Positions 40,818-50,543 of a stretch of DNA of 64,000 nt are shown here, one piece after another. Position numbers and translations under genes: made by a program. How positions within the stretch are numbered: the stretch's first letter is position 1; each line of letters starts with the position of its first letter. Below the pieces are notes generated by a model. That model saw nothing but the letters and a program-made list of their open reading frames with translations, searched no databases and had not been told where the DNA came from. This stretch comes from Gracilaria vermiculophylla. Lineage: Eukaryota > Rhodophyta > Florideophyceae > Gracilariales > Gracilariaceae. The DNA is taken from NCBI GenBank assembly GCA_019155205.2, contig JAHNZQ020000010.1, forward strand, positions 2,117,606-2,181,605. Direction: 5' to 3'.

Positions 40818-42419
40818 ATGGCCGGCCCAACATCGCATCGCACAGCTCCGCCTCCGCCCCACCCCCGCAAGCCGCTGCCCTCACTGCCGCGGCACATCTG
40901 GTCCCGCATTCTTTCCCTCCTCACCACCCCGACCGCGCTCGCCACCGCCGCGCAAACCACCTACGACTGGCACACAGAGATCTCCTCCCCCCACTTTGAC
41001 CACGTATGGCGCCGCGTCTGGGATCTACAGTCCAAGCGGTCTTCCGAATCCCTGCTCCAAACCCCGTGGAACCTGCTCAGCCCCTGGCGGCGACAGGTTT
41101 TAGCCTCGCATCACCTGCAGAGTATCGCCGCCCCAGGCGCCGGCCCCCGCAGCGCCCGCCTCATCTTCGTCCCGCCGCGCTACCAGACCGACGGCACCCC
41201 GTCTCCGGAAGACCGTCTGGCCGGCGTCTCGAGCAGCTTTGACGTGCTCGACGTCTTCGGACGCGCCGTCGTCACCCACGCCTTTGCCGAGTCGGTGCTC
41301 ATTGCCTTCGAGTACGCCGTAGCTTTGATTCGCCGCCCACCGCCCCTACGCGCCCGCTCTGCACGCAAAGCCGCCCCCTCGCCGCGCCCCTCCCTGCACT
41401 ACGACAACTCCTCGCCCGTGCAGGGCATCTTCCGCTTTTCTCCGCTAAAATCCAAGCCGTCCGTGCTTGCCATCACTTCGTGCTCCGTGCTGTGCATCGA
41501 CGTTCACACCGCCCGCAACCGCGCCGCGCTTTCGCACACTGTGCTGGAGACGTTTCTTTTGCAGCATGGCCTTCCCACCACTGTCGCCTCCTCGTCCGAT
41601 GACAAGTACGCCTTGGTTGGTTTTGACTCGGGCATCATCAAGGTCATTGAAATTGAGCACCCGTCTCGGAAGAACACTCTTCTGCTGAGGGAGGGCATCG
41701 ACATTCTGGTCGCCAATGAAAAATATGCCGTCGCATGCAGCTCCATGCGGCCAATCGCGCTTCGCGTGTGGAACTTATCGAATGGCGCATGTCTTCTCAG
41801 TTTCACGCAAGCATCCGAAGGCTGGGAGTCAGTCGATATGATCGCTGCCTTATGCCCTCTAACAAACGTCAATCGTTTTCTTCTTTGGCATGGCGGCATG
41901 TACACCAAACTCTCCACCCTTCACATTTCTTTCGGCATGTTATTGCCTGGCATTGATGTTTGTTCAAGTTCTAGGTCTGACGGTGTGCCGGGTGAAGAGG
42001 AGAATGACTCTGAAAGTGTTCAAACAGGAATTTGTAAACTTGCTTTATTGGCAGATGAAAAAGATGTTGTCCTCTCGACATCCCATCGAGCAATTGTCGT
42101 CTCACTTTCCTCGCACTTCGGAATGGGGCAGAAAGAATTTTATGGCCCCAGAGGAGCGCTTTTGGCTTTGAGCACGGACGATAGAGTTTTTGTCTCTGCG
42201 GACGGAAATGCTTTTGGGCGCTTGGGAATGCAGGTCAGTGGCAGAGCTTCACTTGCCTCCTCGCCAAAGATGCAGGTTTGGAACATTGACGACGGAGAAT
42301 TGAAAAGTGAAATTCGCTTGCCGAGCACTGCTACATCACTTTCCGTCTGCGCTGATATCGTTGCTGTGGTGTGCGGTAGCGTTGGAAAGGCTGTGATTCT
42401 TTTCGCTGGCGGACTGTAA
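40818..42419 (+). CDS. F-box protein with WD-like beta-propeller
   Basis: A 533-residue protein. The F-box is at about 20-65: LPSLPRHIWSRILSLLTTPTALATAAQTTYDWHTEI followed by FDHVWRRVWDL. The rest has repeated beta-strand units typical of a degenerate WD40-type propeller: ALVGFDSGIIKVIEIE, ANEKYAVACSSMRPIALRVWNLSNG, LSTDDRVFVSADG, and PKMQVWNIDDGELKSEIRL near the end. F-box proteins bring substrates to SCF ubiquitin ligases, so a substrate-recognition role is likely; the target is unknown. The frame opens with GTG, and the ATG at 40818 is used. Its stop lies 7 bases from the IF-2 stop on the opposite strand. Confidence 0.72.
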   Translation: MAGPTSHRTAPPPPHPRKPLPSLPRHIWSRILSLLTTPTALATAAQTTYDWHTEISSPHFDHVWRRVWDLQSKRSSESLLQTPWNLLSPWRRQVLASHHLQSIAAPGAGPRSARLIFVPPRYQTDGTPSPEDRLAGVSSSFDVLDVFGRAVVTHAFAESVLIAFEYAVALIRRPPPLRARSARKAAPSPRPSLHYDNSSPVQGIFRFSPLKSKPSVLAITSCSVLCIDVHTARNRAALSHTVLETFLLQHGLPTTVASSSDDKYALVGFDSGIIKVIEIEHPSRKNTLLLREGIDILVANEKYAVACSSMRPIALRVWNLSNGACLLSFTQASEGWESVDMIAALCPLTNVNRFLLWHGGMYTKLSTLHISFGMLLPGIDVCSSSRSDGVPGEEENDSESVQTGICKLALLADEKDVVLSTSHRAIVVSLSSHFGMGQKEFYGPRGALLALSTDDRVFVSADGNAFGRLGMQVSGRASLASSPKMQVWNIDDGELKSEIRLPSTATSLSVCADIVAVVCGSVGKAVILFAGGL

Positions 42420-42426
42420 AGAATAC

Positions 42427-44631
42427 TTACTCTGTTCCCGCAGTTGCCGTAATTCCCTCTATGACATCTCCTGCTTCGAACCCTGACCAGCCTTTTAGAC
42501 TTACTCCACACTCGGATCCTTTCTCGACGGATCGTACTGTCTTGGCAAATCGTTTGATTGTGTCAACTGTTCCGGTGAATACCTCCTCCCGCACACGCTG
42601 GTCGGAGTGAATTGATGGCATTCGCATCACTCGCACTCTATCATCTTGAGCAAGCGAACCGTCGTCAATGTTACATCCCGCGATTGAACCGTTTTCGAAC
42701 ACGCGCACCACAGAAGCCGTTCCCTTGATTTTGATCGAAGTTTGCATTGCAGAGTGCAGTGTGTTGATCCGATCCTTGACATCATCCTCGAGGTGATAAA
42801 TCAATGAATGAGATAAGATCGGTATTGAGAATCTCTTTGCTGTCTTCAGAGCTGAGTCTTTGACTTTCACGTTGAACGCTACGATTATTGGTTCTTCTAT
42901 GCTTTCCTTCACATGCCTGCTAGCCGATACGATTTTGAGATCCATGTCGTTAATATCTCCGACACCAACACTAAGAATGCGCACGTTCATCTCGGCTGTT
43001 TCTAGCGATTGGATGCATTGCGCTACGGCGTCTGCACTTCCCTGAACTTCGCCCTTGACGAGCACAAGGAGCGTCCGTTTCTCAGACCCGTCAATAACCT
43101 GTTGGTCTTCTTCTGGAGCTTGTTGCACTGACGGTTCCTTTTCTTCCGCCGAAGCCAGCTCTGTCTCTCGTTTCAGAAGCAAGGAGTTCGCCAACTCTAT
43201 TGTTGAAGCAGCTGCCAGATTTCTGTTGATCATTTCGCGGGACCTTGCCTTTGCAATTTTCTCGTTGGGTACAACCCGTACTTCCGCTCCTGGTGGAATT
43301 GTGGACTTTACACCAATCACGCCGACGGTCATACCGGGCAACGCCTCCTGTAGCGATGTCGAGTCGCTCGCGACAATACCGCGAACACGACCGAATAAAT
43401 CACCCCGCAGCACTTTGGGCGACTGGAAGACGACATGGTCGCCGACGTGCAGCATTCCACGACGCACCACAACCGTTGCAACCGAACCCAATGCACGATC
43501 CAGACGTGACTCCAGACAGATTCCGGCTCCAGCTGCATGCCGACTGGTGCGAAGGTCAGACATGTCAGCTTGCAACAGAATAGCATCGAGCAAGTGCGGC
43601 AGGTTCGCTCCGGTCTTCGCAGAGATGTCAACGCATTGCACATCGCCTCCAAGCTGTTCGGTGTTGAGCCCGAGCCGGTCCAAAAGTTGATATCTTACAC
43701 GTTCTGGATCTGCACCGGGCATGTCGCATTTATTGATGGCGACGATGATGGGAACATTCGCTTGGCGGGCCAGATTTGCTGCCTCAATGGTCTGAGGCAT
43801 GACCCCGTCGTCTGCTGCAACGACTAGCACGACTATGTCCGTGACGACGGCCCCACTTGTGCGCATTGCCTTGAAAGCCGCATGTCCAGGGGTGTCAATG
43901 AATGTGGCAAAGGACACCTTCGCAGTACTGTCTCCTTTCGATAGTGGAACTTGAAAGGCGGCAACACTTTGAGTTATGCCTCCGGCTTCCCGCTTTGCTA
44001 CGTCACTATTTCTCAGAGCATCAAGAAGAGAGGTTTTTCCGTGGTCAACGTGACCCATGACTGTTACGATGGGCGCTCTCCAGTCGACGTCTCCATCGCT
44101 CTCAGCATCTGCTTCATCCGAGGAAATCAAGCGCTCTGTCTGTGGCTCGAACGACACTCTGAGATGAAGCTCCTCCGTGATGAGCTCCACGAGCGCCGGA
44201 GTGAGCATCGATCTCGGTGTGTACACGGATTCATCCAGATCTTTCGCTAAGTTGAAGACCTTTTCTTCGGAACACTCAGCCAACGCAGCTAACTGCTGTG
44301 ATGATAGTCCGATGTCGGGAAGCACGGCCTCGCGGATGGGGAGAATTTGTGGTTTTCGCTTCGACGGTGACGGTCTCCTCTTTGTGAATTGCTGTTTTTT
44401 CCATGCATGGTCACGCGTGGGTCGCGCTTGTTTTCTCGACTTTGTATCCCCTATAGATCGTCTCTCCGATCCCTCACCCGCCTCTTTCACGGCGGCTATC
44501 GCCAGAGTCCTTGATAGAACTTGCCTTGGCAGAAGGTTGGACCGAGAACTCAGTTGCGGGATTAAAGCTTGTGAGGTTCTCCATGCGCGGGCAACCGAGT
44601 TCCATCGCCCGATACGGGACATCTGCGCCAT
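42427..44631 (-). CDS. Translation initiation factor IF-2, organellar
   Basis: A 734-residue GTPase that brings initiator tRNA to a bacterial-type ribosome. The N-terminal ~95 residues are basic and Ser/Arg-rich, a targeting sequence plus linker. An IF2-N-like segment ([20 protein letters not shown]) follows. The G domain starts near residue 190 with [12 protein letters not shown] (G1), DTPGHAAF (G3) and INKCDMPG (G4). Domains II, III and IV continue with [32 protein letters not shown] and [21 protein letters not shown]. The size matches mitochondrial IF-2; a plastid copy is possible, though red-algal plastids often encode their own infB. First ATG is at 44631 because the longer frame opens with TTG. 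Confidence 0.92.
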   Translation of the reverse strand: MAQMSRIGRWNSVARAWRTSQALIPQLSSRSNLLPRQVLSRTLAIAAVKEAGEGSERRSIGDTKSRKQARPTRDHAWKKQQFTKRRPSPSKRKPQILPIREAVLPDIGLSSQQLAALAECSEEKVFNLAKDLDESVYTPRSMLTPALVELITEELHLRVSFEPQTERLISSDEADAESDGDVDWRAPIVTVMGHVDHGKTSLLDALRNSDVAKREAGGITQSVAAFQVPLSKGDSTAKVSFATFIDTPGHAAFKAMRTSGAVVTDIVVLVVAADDGVMPQTIEAANLARQANVPIIVAINKCDMPGADPERVRYQLLDRLGLNTEQLGGDVQCVDISAKTGANLPHLLDAILLQADMSDLRTSRHAAGAGICLESRLDRALGSVATVVVRRGMLHVGDHVVFQSPKVLRGDLFGRVRGIVASDSTSLQEALPGMTVGVIGVKSTIPPGAEVRVVPNEKIAKARSREMINRNLAAASTIELANSLLLKRETELASAEEKEPSVQQAPEEDQQVIDGSEKRTLLVLVKGEVQGSADAVAQCIQSLETAEMNVRILSVGVGDINDMDLKIVSASRHVKESIEEPIIVAFNVKVKDSALKTAKRFSIPILSHSLIYHLEDDVKDRINTLHSAMQTSIKIKGTASVVRVFENGSIAGCNIDDGSLAQDDRVRVMRMPSIHSDQRVREEVFTGTVDTIKRFAKTVRSVEKGSECGVSLKGWSGFEAGDVIEGITATAGTE

Positions 44632-45874
44632 AGATGCGTTCTTCAAAACGTGCAAAGGATTGCGCAGAAGTTGCAGTTAAGAAGAGGTTGTTTCTCAATG
44701 ATAGTCGATGTACCTAGTGATGTTTTGATAGTTGCACCTGTCGATGTGTAGGTCTGAAACTGTACAAATGTTTTCAAGATGATGGGGACCCCTCTAGGTC
44801 CAATTTACCGGTATTCAATTCACGGCGATCGTTGAGAGGCAACACATTCAATTTGCCTCAAAATCGCAGTACAGAAAGGATATTCTCAGTGTTTACCCAG
44901 GCGAAGAACTGGCACAGACTCTACCCAGGTCCACTAGAACGATGTCTCATAATGTCTGCAAGACTCCTGGTTAATCAAGCCAATCACCACGGATGAGGTG
45001 ACGACCCAATTTAAACGCACAAATTACTCCAAAATTTGTGTCACGTGTTCTCTGCTGAAGGAGAGGCATCTGTCCATGTTGACCCCATAGTGAAAAGGAA
45101 TTTTCACCTTGGAAATATAATGTTGTCTCCTGAGAACGCTGCACCTTGACCCCGTTCACAACGACGAACCCACATGTGAATAAATTGAGAATGTGTGTTT
45201 TCCAAGATTGGTTGTCGAAGTGAGCACGTGACGAACGTTGGAGATACCGTCTAATTTTATTAATTGCATCAATGCCATAGGTTCTAGTGTACTTTATATG
45301 CAACAAAGAACGGATGTAAAAAAACGAAAATTTTGAATTACAATTGAGCCGAAGCATTGAAGGATCTATGAAATTCATAGACTTGGAAAGTTAATGTGTA
45401 AAACTCTTCACGGACATGGTGAAATTGGTAGACAAAACGTAATAGATTTAGTTAGATTCAAATGATTGTAAAATCGTGATGGTTCAAATCCTTCGATCCG
45501 CAGTTTTCTTTTTGTGGATATGTTTAAAACATCCTTAAAATCCCTGCACTGTACAAAAGAAGAGCACGAACTTCAATTTTTTCATTGAACACTACCAAGA
45601 ATACGTGGACACGTATGAACCTTGTACACATTGTATTCGTAAAAGATGCAAGCTGAACTCGGCCCTCAAAGCATACCCGTCTTCCGTAACAGATTCTCAG
45701 CTGCGACCGCCATCACACCGTCACACCAGCGCCCCGCCCAAAAGATGCCACCATCACAGACCTCCAGCCTCCGCCTAATCCCACCCTTGGCTCATATTCT
45801 CAGCAATTTCCCGCCTTATCCTTCCCTTGCGCACGCAAAGTACTCTTGACCGCACCCCCTTTTCTTAGCCTTAA
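44632..45874. other. AT-rich divergent spacer with tRNA-like remnant
   Basis: About 1.24 kb between the IF-2 and oxysterol-binding-protein starts. Its low GC contrasts with other divergent spacers. It includes a degenerate organelle-type tRNA-Leu at 45410-45502. Other frames are short and unmatched. Confidence 0.45.
45410..45502 (+). pseudogene. Degenerate organelle-type tRNA-Leu(UAG)-like sequence
   Basis: A 93-bp class II tRNA-like sequence. The D-arm TGGTGAAATTGGTAGACA is the plastid and bacterial tRNA-Leu pattern, not the nuclear A-box. The anticodon region GATTTAG offers UAG. A long variable arm precedes GGTTCAAATCC and the 3' acceptor half GATCCGCA. The 5' acceptor half reads ACGGACA, leaving three of seven pairs mismatched, and the T-stem has one mismatch. 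It therefore looks like a decayed nuclear copy of a plastid trnL(uag), not a working gene. Flanks show no obvious organelle genes. Mitochondrial origin is the alternative. Confidence 0.55.
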
Positions 45875-47383
45875 ATGTCATCTTCCTCCACTCCGCAGTT
45901 CAAACCGCTAGCAAAGTCCGATGACTACCGTATTGAAAACGCATCAGTCGCTGGCGGAATGCTTTTTGAAGATCCGAAAGAGGGAGAAATGCTCCGCAAA
46001 AGCGTGCAATACGTGCTGCAGCGCGTGGGGTCACAAGTGTTACAAGGGAACATCTCCTTTTCTGGAATGGCCATGCCGGTTCACATGAATGAGCCAAGAA
46101 GTCTTCTTGAGCGCATCACAGATGATTGGGCGTATGCGCCGCTCTACTTAGGCGCAGCCGCTGCCACCGCGGACCCATTGCAACGCATTAAGCTCGTCGC
46201 CGCGTTTGTTGTGTCGGGCTTGCATTGCATCGATACGCTGGCAAAGCCGTTCAACCCTATTCTTGGTAGTACGTACCAGGCAACGCTCAGTGACGGGACT
46301 CCGTGCTATGTCGAACAAACCAGTCATCACCCGCCTGTCACACATTACACGATTCGTCCTCATAACAACAGCTATCTACTAGCAGGCTTTAGTGGCGTAC
46401 AAGGGGGAGTCGTATGGGGCTTGGACACGGCGCTCTCATCTCGAAGAATCGGTATCAATGTGGTTCAGTTTGCTGACGGCTCACGTATCGTTTACACTTA
46501 TCCGAAAATGCTCTTGCGCGCACTATTGAGTGAACTCAAGTGCGAGTTCTCTGGACCGTTTTCGGTCATGTACGAGCAACACGGGCTGGTTTTCGATTTT
46601 GTTGTGAACCCACCACAGCCAATGCGATGGTCTCCGTTCAGTGTGGGAAAGCCCTCCGACTATTTAGACGGCGTTCTTTACCGACTTTCCAGCGTGAGGA
46701 AGGAAAAAGGTGCCGTGACGTTTACTGGAGCGTTTGCAAAACGGATGGGCGCGTTCTTCGGCGACCCTGACCAGGCGCAACAAGAAGCTCTTGACAATGG
46801 CTACACAGCCATCGAACTTCGAAGTGACGCAGAGGTGATAAAATCTGTCACAAGTGTAACTCAGGCGCGAGGTGGAGTGGCGAAAGGCATCCAAATTCTA
46901 AGCACAGCCGAGGGCGAGGTTGAGCGAGAAATCTTGTCGGTCGCGCGCGGCACTTTTGTCGGATATCTGGATATTGACGGCGAACGCTGGTGGGATATTC
47001 GTGAAACCCCTAAAGGCAAGGTGAGCGCCGCAGATATGATACACGCGCTTGCGAGCGACTGTCGACACAGAGAGGATGTCCTCGCTTTAAAGCGTGCGCT
47101 CAGTGAAGATGATGCGGAAACGAGAAATTCGATTACATATGAGGCGCAGATGCTGAAAGAGAATCTGGAAAATATTCAACGCCACGACCGAAAATTACGA
47201 AAGGAGGGCGTTTTGAAGAAGGTTGAGCAGGATACTGACGAAGAAGATAATGAGGAGGACGAAAGGGGGAGTGAGTATGGTGATGTTGACGGGAAGGTAC
47301 ATGAAAATGAAAATGAGGAGAATAACGGTGACAAAGTTGAATCGACGAAAGAGTTTATGCCGATTTCACTTCGGAAGATTTGA
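45875..47383 (+). CDS. Oxysterol-binding protein related (ORP)
   Basis: A 502-residue lipid-transfer protein consisting mainly of the ORD domain, without PH domain or FFAT motif that I can see. WAYAPLYLGAAAATADPLQRIKLVAAFVVSGLHC and AKPFNPILGSTY match the family core. The fingerprint EQTSHHPPV binds phosphoinositide; the family form is EQVSHHPP. The C-terminal ~90 residues form an acidic, Glu/Asp-rich tail after LKENLENIQRHDRKLRKEG. Short ORPs exchange sterol or phosphatidylserine for PI4P at membrane contacts. The start ATG at 45875 is the first. Its TGA is immediately followed by the stop of the opposite-strand RPC31-like gene. Confidence 0.92.
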   Translation: MSSSSTPQFKPLAKSDDYRIENASVAGGMLFEDPKEGEMLRKSVQYVLQRVGSQVLQGNISFSGMAMPVHMNEPRSLLERITDDWAYAPLYLGAAAATADPLQRIKLVAAFVVSGLHCIDTLAKPFNPILGSTYQATLSDGTPCYVEQTSHHPPVTHYTIRPHNNSYLLAGFSGVQGGVVWGLDTALSSRRIGINVVQFADGSRIVYTYPKMLLRALLSELKCEFSGPFSVMYEQHGLVFDFVVNPPQPMRWSPFSVGKPSDYLDGVLYRLSSVRKEKGAVTFTGAFAKRMGAFFGDPDQAQQEALDNGYTAIELRSDAEVIKSVTSVTQARGGVAKGIQILSTAEGEVEREILSVARGTFVGYLDIDGERWWDIRETPKGKVSAADMIHALASDCRHREDVLALKRALSEDDAETRNSITYEAQMLKENLENIQRHDRKLRKEGVLKKVEQDTDEEDNEEDERGSEYGDVDGKVHENENEENNGDKVESTKEFMPISLRKI

Positions 47384-48133
47384 TTAAAAGGCGACAACAG
47401 GTTCGGCATCATCGCCACTTTCAACCTCCTCGTAGCCATCATCATCATCAAAATGAACGCCAGTCTGGTAGTCTGCGATGTGATCGACGTCTTCGTCATC
47501 ATCTTGTTCTGGCGCAGCGGGCTCAAAGTCTTGTTCATCGTCATCGGCAGCCTGTTTTGCATCCGCTTCATTGCCCTGTCCCTCAGCCTCCTGCTGCTGT
47601 AAGTTTTGCAGCAACTGCTGCGGCGTCAAGTCCGCTTCCGACGGCTGCGCGACAATCTTGGCCCGCTTCCGCGGTCTGCTTGACTGCCTCATAGCCTTTG
47701 GCAAAAGTTCGACCGGCAGGAGATCTGGCACAATCCAACAGGCATCCATATCCCAAAGCGACTGACGCTCATCGGGCTGTTCAACATCCGCTGAGCGTGT
47801 GCGATAGAAGCGACTAACTTGATGCAGCTGCGATCGTAGCGCGGACGGGCGCGACACGGCGGGCAGCTGGATGGCTGTGGGGGACGCCAGCATCCTTTTC
47901 CGTATCGTGGTGTGAAAGTGGAGCAGCTTTTGCTCGGACACGAGCGGTGGCGTGACGACGGCTCGCACGTTTTTCGACAGCGGGGGGAAGTAGGCGCGTG
48001 CAGCGTCGAGGTTTTGCTGCAGCGCGGCCTTGACGTCGGCGTCGTAGTTGCCGAGCTCTGCGATGCTGTTGCGGATGACCTGCGGCGGGCGGGCGCGCAT
48101 CTTGCCGCGGCCGCGGCCGCGTCGCGGCGCCAT
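47384..48133 (-). CDS. RNA polymerase III subunit RPC31/RPC7-like
   Basis: A 249-residue protein with the architecture of Rpc31/RPC7. It has a Gly/Arg-rich N-terminus (MAPRRGRGRGKMRARPP), a central conserved part with LVSEQKLLHFHTTIRKRML and SLWDMDACWIVPDLLPVELLPKAM, which parallels human EEWIPDWRRLPREMMP, and a long acidic C-terminus. The latter ends in HIADYQTGVHFDDDDGYE and ESGDDAEPVVAF, like NDYINSYFEDGDDFG in RPC7. The subunit belongs to the Pol III initiation trimer RPC3-RPC6-RPC7. Similarity is modest but order and tail are distinctive. The start has a GCGCCATGG context. Confidence 0.68.
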   Translation of the reverse strand: MAPRRGRGRGKMRARPPQVIRNSIAELGNYDADVKAALQQNLDAARAYFPPLSKNVRAVVTPPLVSEQKLLHFHTTIRKRMLASPTAIQLPAVSRPSALRSQLHQVSRFYRTRSADVEQPDERQSLWDMDACWIVPDLLPVELLPKAMRQSSRPRKRAKIVAQPSEADLTPQQLLQNLQQQEAEGQGNEADAKQAADDDEQDFEPAAPEQDDDEDVDHIADYQTGVHFDDDDGYEEVESGDDAEPVVAF

Positions 48134-49306
48134 GGCGCCGTCGTCTCTTCGGCTGGCGCAGCTAACTTATTATAGATAAGGCAATGTGAGGAAGCACGAT
48201 TTTGCGGATGGTAAGCTGAGAGTCTGTGGTTTTCGCTCAGGCAGAGTGAGTTGAATGAGGACGGTCTGCACTTTGGAACTTGTCGTTTCCCAGGACGGAT
48301 CACGCAGTATGGAGCGCCATGTGGTTCAGCAGCATTCCATGGAGCAGAACGTCCGACAACCCGCGTTTCTCTTCATAGAAAACGTTTCTCACGCTTGAAA
48401 CTTTTCTGTCCCTGCCACGGTATCCACGTGTTATACGTGACCCTAGGTTTTTGGTCAGAACTTGAATAATATTCCCGTCTGAAAACGAATACGAAAAAAG
48501 CTCTGTAATCCCCAGCATGCGGCTGTCTGGCCGCGCCGCATGTGCGATCGTACTCGGAACAAAGACAAGGCTGCAAAGGAAGCTGAAACAGCGTTTTTGT
48601 GCTTCCTCTTTGGTTGAATGGCATCCAAAGATTTTCGTCTTTGAAATAGCTTTGGACAACTTGCAACAGGGTCAGGTACCTGTCAAATGATTTCGGCATG
48701 TGTGCGTCACGAGGGCGAGGGCTAGCCAGAAAAGTTTTTCTTGGAGAGATGGCTCCCAACGAAGCTGCAGCGCCGGGGGACGTGGCCACGTAATACAACG
48801 CTATGCATCTGTTGAGGCGGCCTTTAGCGCAGTGTAAGCGGCGGCGGAAGCCATGACGCGACGCATTGCAATTGGACGCGCGCACATACAGCACGTCGTC
48901 AATGCGGGCCAATAACGCCGCGTGCGAGCGGCGCTGGTGATGGCGCATGTCGGCTCTGGGCTGGCCCGCGCCGCGCGTCCGTTCGCTTTTTGGGTGCTCA
49001 CCCGTTCAGCAAGCCTACCCGTCCCCTCGTCGCGCCCAGTCCTTACCGCACCTCGCCTCGATTCCCGCGTGTAGCCTCCTCCGCCACTTGCGCTTTGGCC
49101 CGACCGCTTCCACCTTCCTCCGCGCCCGCTCCTTGGCTTGCGTATCGCAGCGTGTGTTTATTGCACCCGCCTGCCGCCTGTTAACCGACTCGAGCCTCGC
49201 CGAATCTGTTGACGCGGTTTTTGTTTTTTTTTTCCTTCCTCGTGCACTTCGTCCGTGCCGCTGCTGTGAACTGTACCAGGGGTGTTGTTGTTTGTACCGT
49301 CCGACG
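48134..49306. promoter_or_regulatory. Divergent spacer, RPC31-like/GLTP
   Basis: About 1.17 kb between outward-facing starts. A 191-codon minus-strand frame (48373-48948) and an N-terminal extension of the GLTP frame from 48947 occur here, but neither looks conserved. CCAAT-type boxes occur near 48,869 and 48,905. The GLTP side is pyrimidine-rich (49,210-49,240), consistent with a 5' leader. Confidence 0.4.
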
Positions 49307-50041
49307 ATGGGTACGATGAACCACACGCCAGTCAAGCAGCTCACGGCAGTCACGAGCAGCACTATCACTGTGAACACGGAAGCCATCCACACACCGTTTT
49401 CGTGCATCACTCAGCCGTTCTACCACGCCATACACGATGCCGATGACAAGAACTTGTGTTTTCCGAAGGGCGACATCAACGTGGAACTTTTCAATCGTGC
49501 CGTGTCCGGCTTTCTCACCATCTTCGACGCCCTGGGTTGCCCCATCATCACGGAAATTGTGCGCAGGGATTTCCGCGGAAAGACGAACGGGCTGAGGAAC
49601 TCGTCGCGCCGCCTCAGAGCGCAGACGCTTCGCGAGCTGGTGCGCAACGAAATCAAGTCGCCACCGCGCTTTTGGGCCGCCTCCGGCATTGAGTGCCTGC
49701 AGTGGTGCCAGAGGATTCTTAGCTTTATCGAGCAGCTTGTACAACATCTTGCGGATGATGAGCGCATGGAACTGAAGGAGGCGTGCATTCGGGCGTACAG
49801 AGACACGCTGGCATTGAGACACCCCAACGTGACCAAAGCCATTTTTGAAAGGGCGCTGCAGCTGGTGCCGCCCAGAAAGCAATTTGTGTCGAACCTGTGC
49901 CAGAGCGAGCAGGAGGCTAATGACGAGCAGGTGGCGCTGTGTCTGGTGGGCATGAAGGACTTTTTGAAGGCTGTGCGGCCGCACATTAACGCGCTTCAGA
50001 CGCTGTTCGAAATAGAAGACATTGACGACATGCGTCGATGA
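49307..50041 (+). CDS. Glycolipid transfer protein domain (GLTP)
   Basis: A 244-residue protein from the Met at 49307; the frame opens 120 codons earlier, but that part reads like leader sequence. The GLTP fold is shown by LFNRAVSGFLTIFDALGC, then RRDFRGKTNGLRN, ECLQWCQRILSFIEQLV with the stacking Trp of LxWLKRGL, ALRHPNVTKAIFERAL with the headgroup His, and a C-terminal helical segment. In human GLTP the headgroup is read by Asp48, Asn52, Lys55, Trp96 and His140. Here the Asp, Trp and His seem kept, but Asn52 aligns with Lys and Lys55 with Gly. Ligand preference may therefore differ. It probably moves glycolipids or ceramide-1-phosphate between membranes. Confidence 0.8.
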   Translation: MGTMNHTPVKQLTAVTSSTITVNTEAIHTPFSCITQPFYHAIHDADDKNLCFPKGDINVELFNRAVSGFLTIFDALGCPIITEIVRRDFRGKTNGLRNSSRRLRAQTLRELVRNEIKSPPRFWAASGIECLQWCQRILSFIEQLVQHLADDERMELKEACIRAYRDTLALRHPNVTKAIFERALQLVPPRKQFVSNLCQSEQEANDEQVALCLVGMKDFLKAVRPHINALQTLFEIEDIDDMRR

Positions 50042-50543
50042 GGGTTTGATAGCGGATACCTACGAGGCGCGTACAGCATGGCGGCAGTGCATCCTCATCA
50101 GCACGCCCGTCTGTTGCCGCTGCCCGTCTTTAAAACAGTCTTTATCTTGCTCCACACATGACCTAAACACTTTGCCGCAGTTTACCTTCGTGCCTACGGT
50201 AGTAGACAGTGGCCACAGCCTACCCGTCTCCATTCCCACGGACGTGGACGCTCGTTCTACAGTCGCTGTCGAGAGGCCCGTTGCTGACAACACACGTGCG
50301 CGATGGCGTGCTGTTGGCGTACAGTGCTCGCCTAGCGTTTGTACACGCATCCACGTATCCCGATGTACATGTGTTCTCCGTTGCACATCATAGTCGCGTC
50401 GCCACGCGACCCCGTGGCGGAGGCGCACTGCACAACTGCTTCTGCGGGCGGCGACCGAAAGCGCTGCAGCTGGCGGCACTGGAGGCGCACTGGCGGTGCT
50501 GCTCCGCTCCGCCTACGTCGCGCGCGACTGCCCGTCACCCCAC

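Noticed and set aside
48373..48948. A 191-codon minus-strand frame upstream of GLTP
   Set aside because: Part of it (MPKSFDRYLTLLQVVQSYFK) looks protein-like, but no family or splice pattern could be supported. It lies in a divergent promoter.
48947..49306. N-terminal 120-residue extension of GLTP
   Set aside because: The composition resembles an untranslated leader, and GLTP-fold proteins normally have about 200-240 residues.
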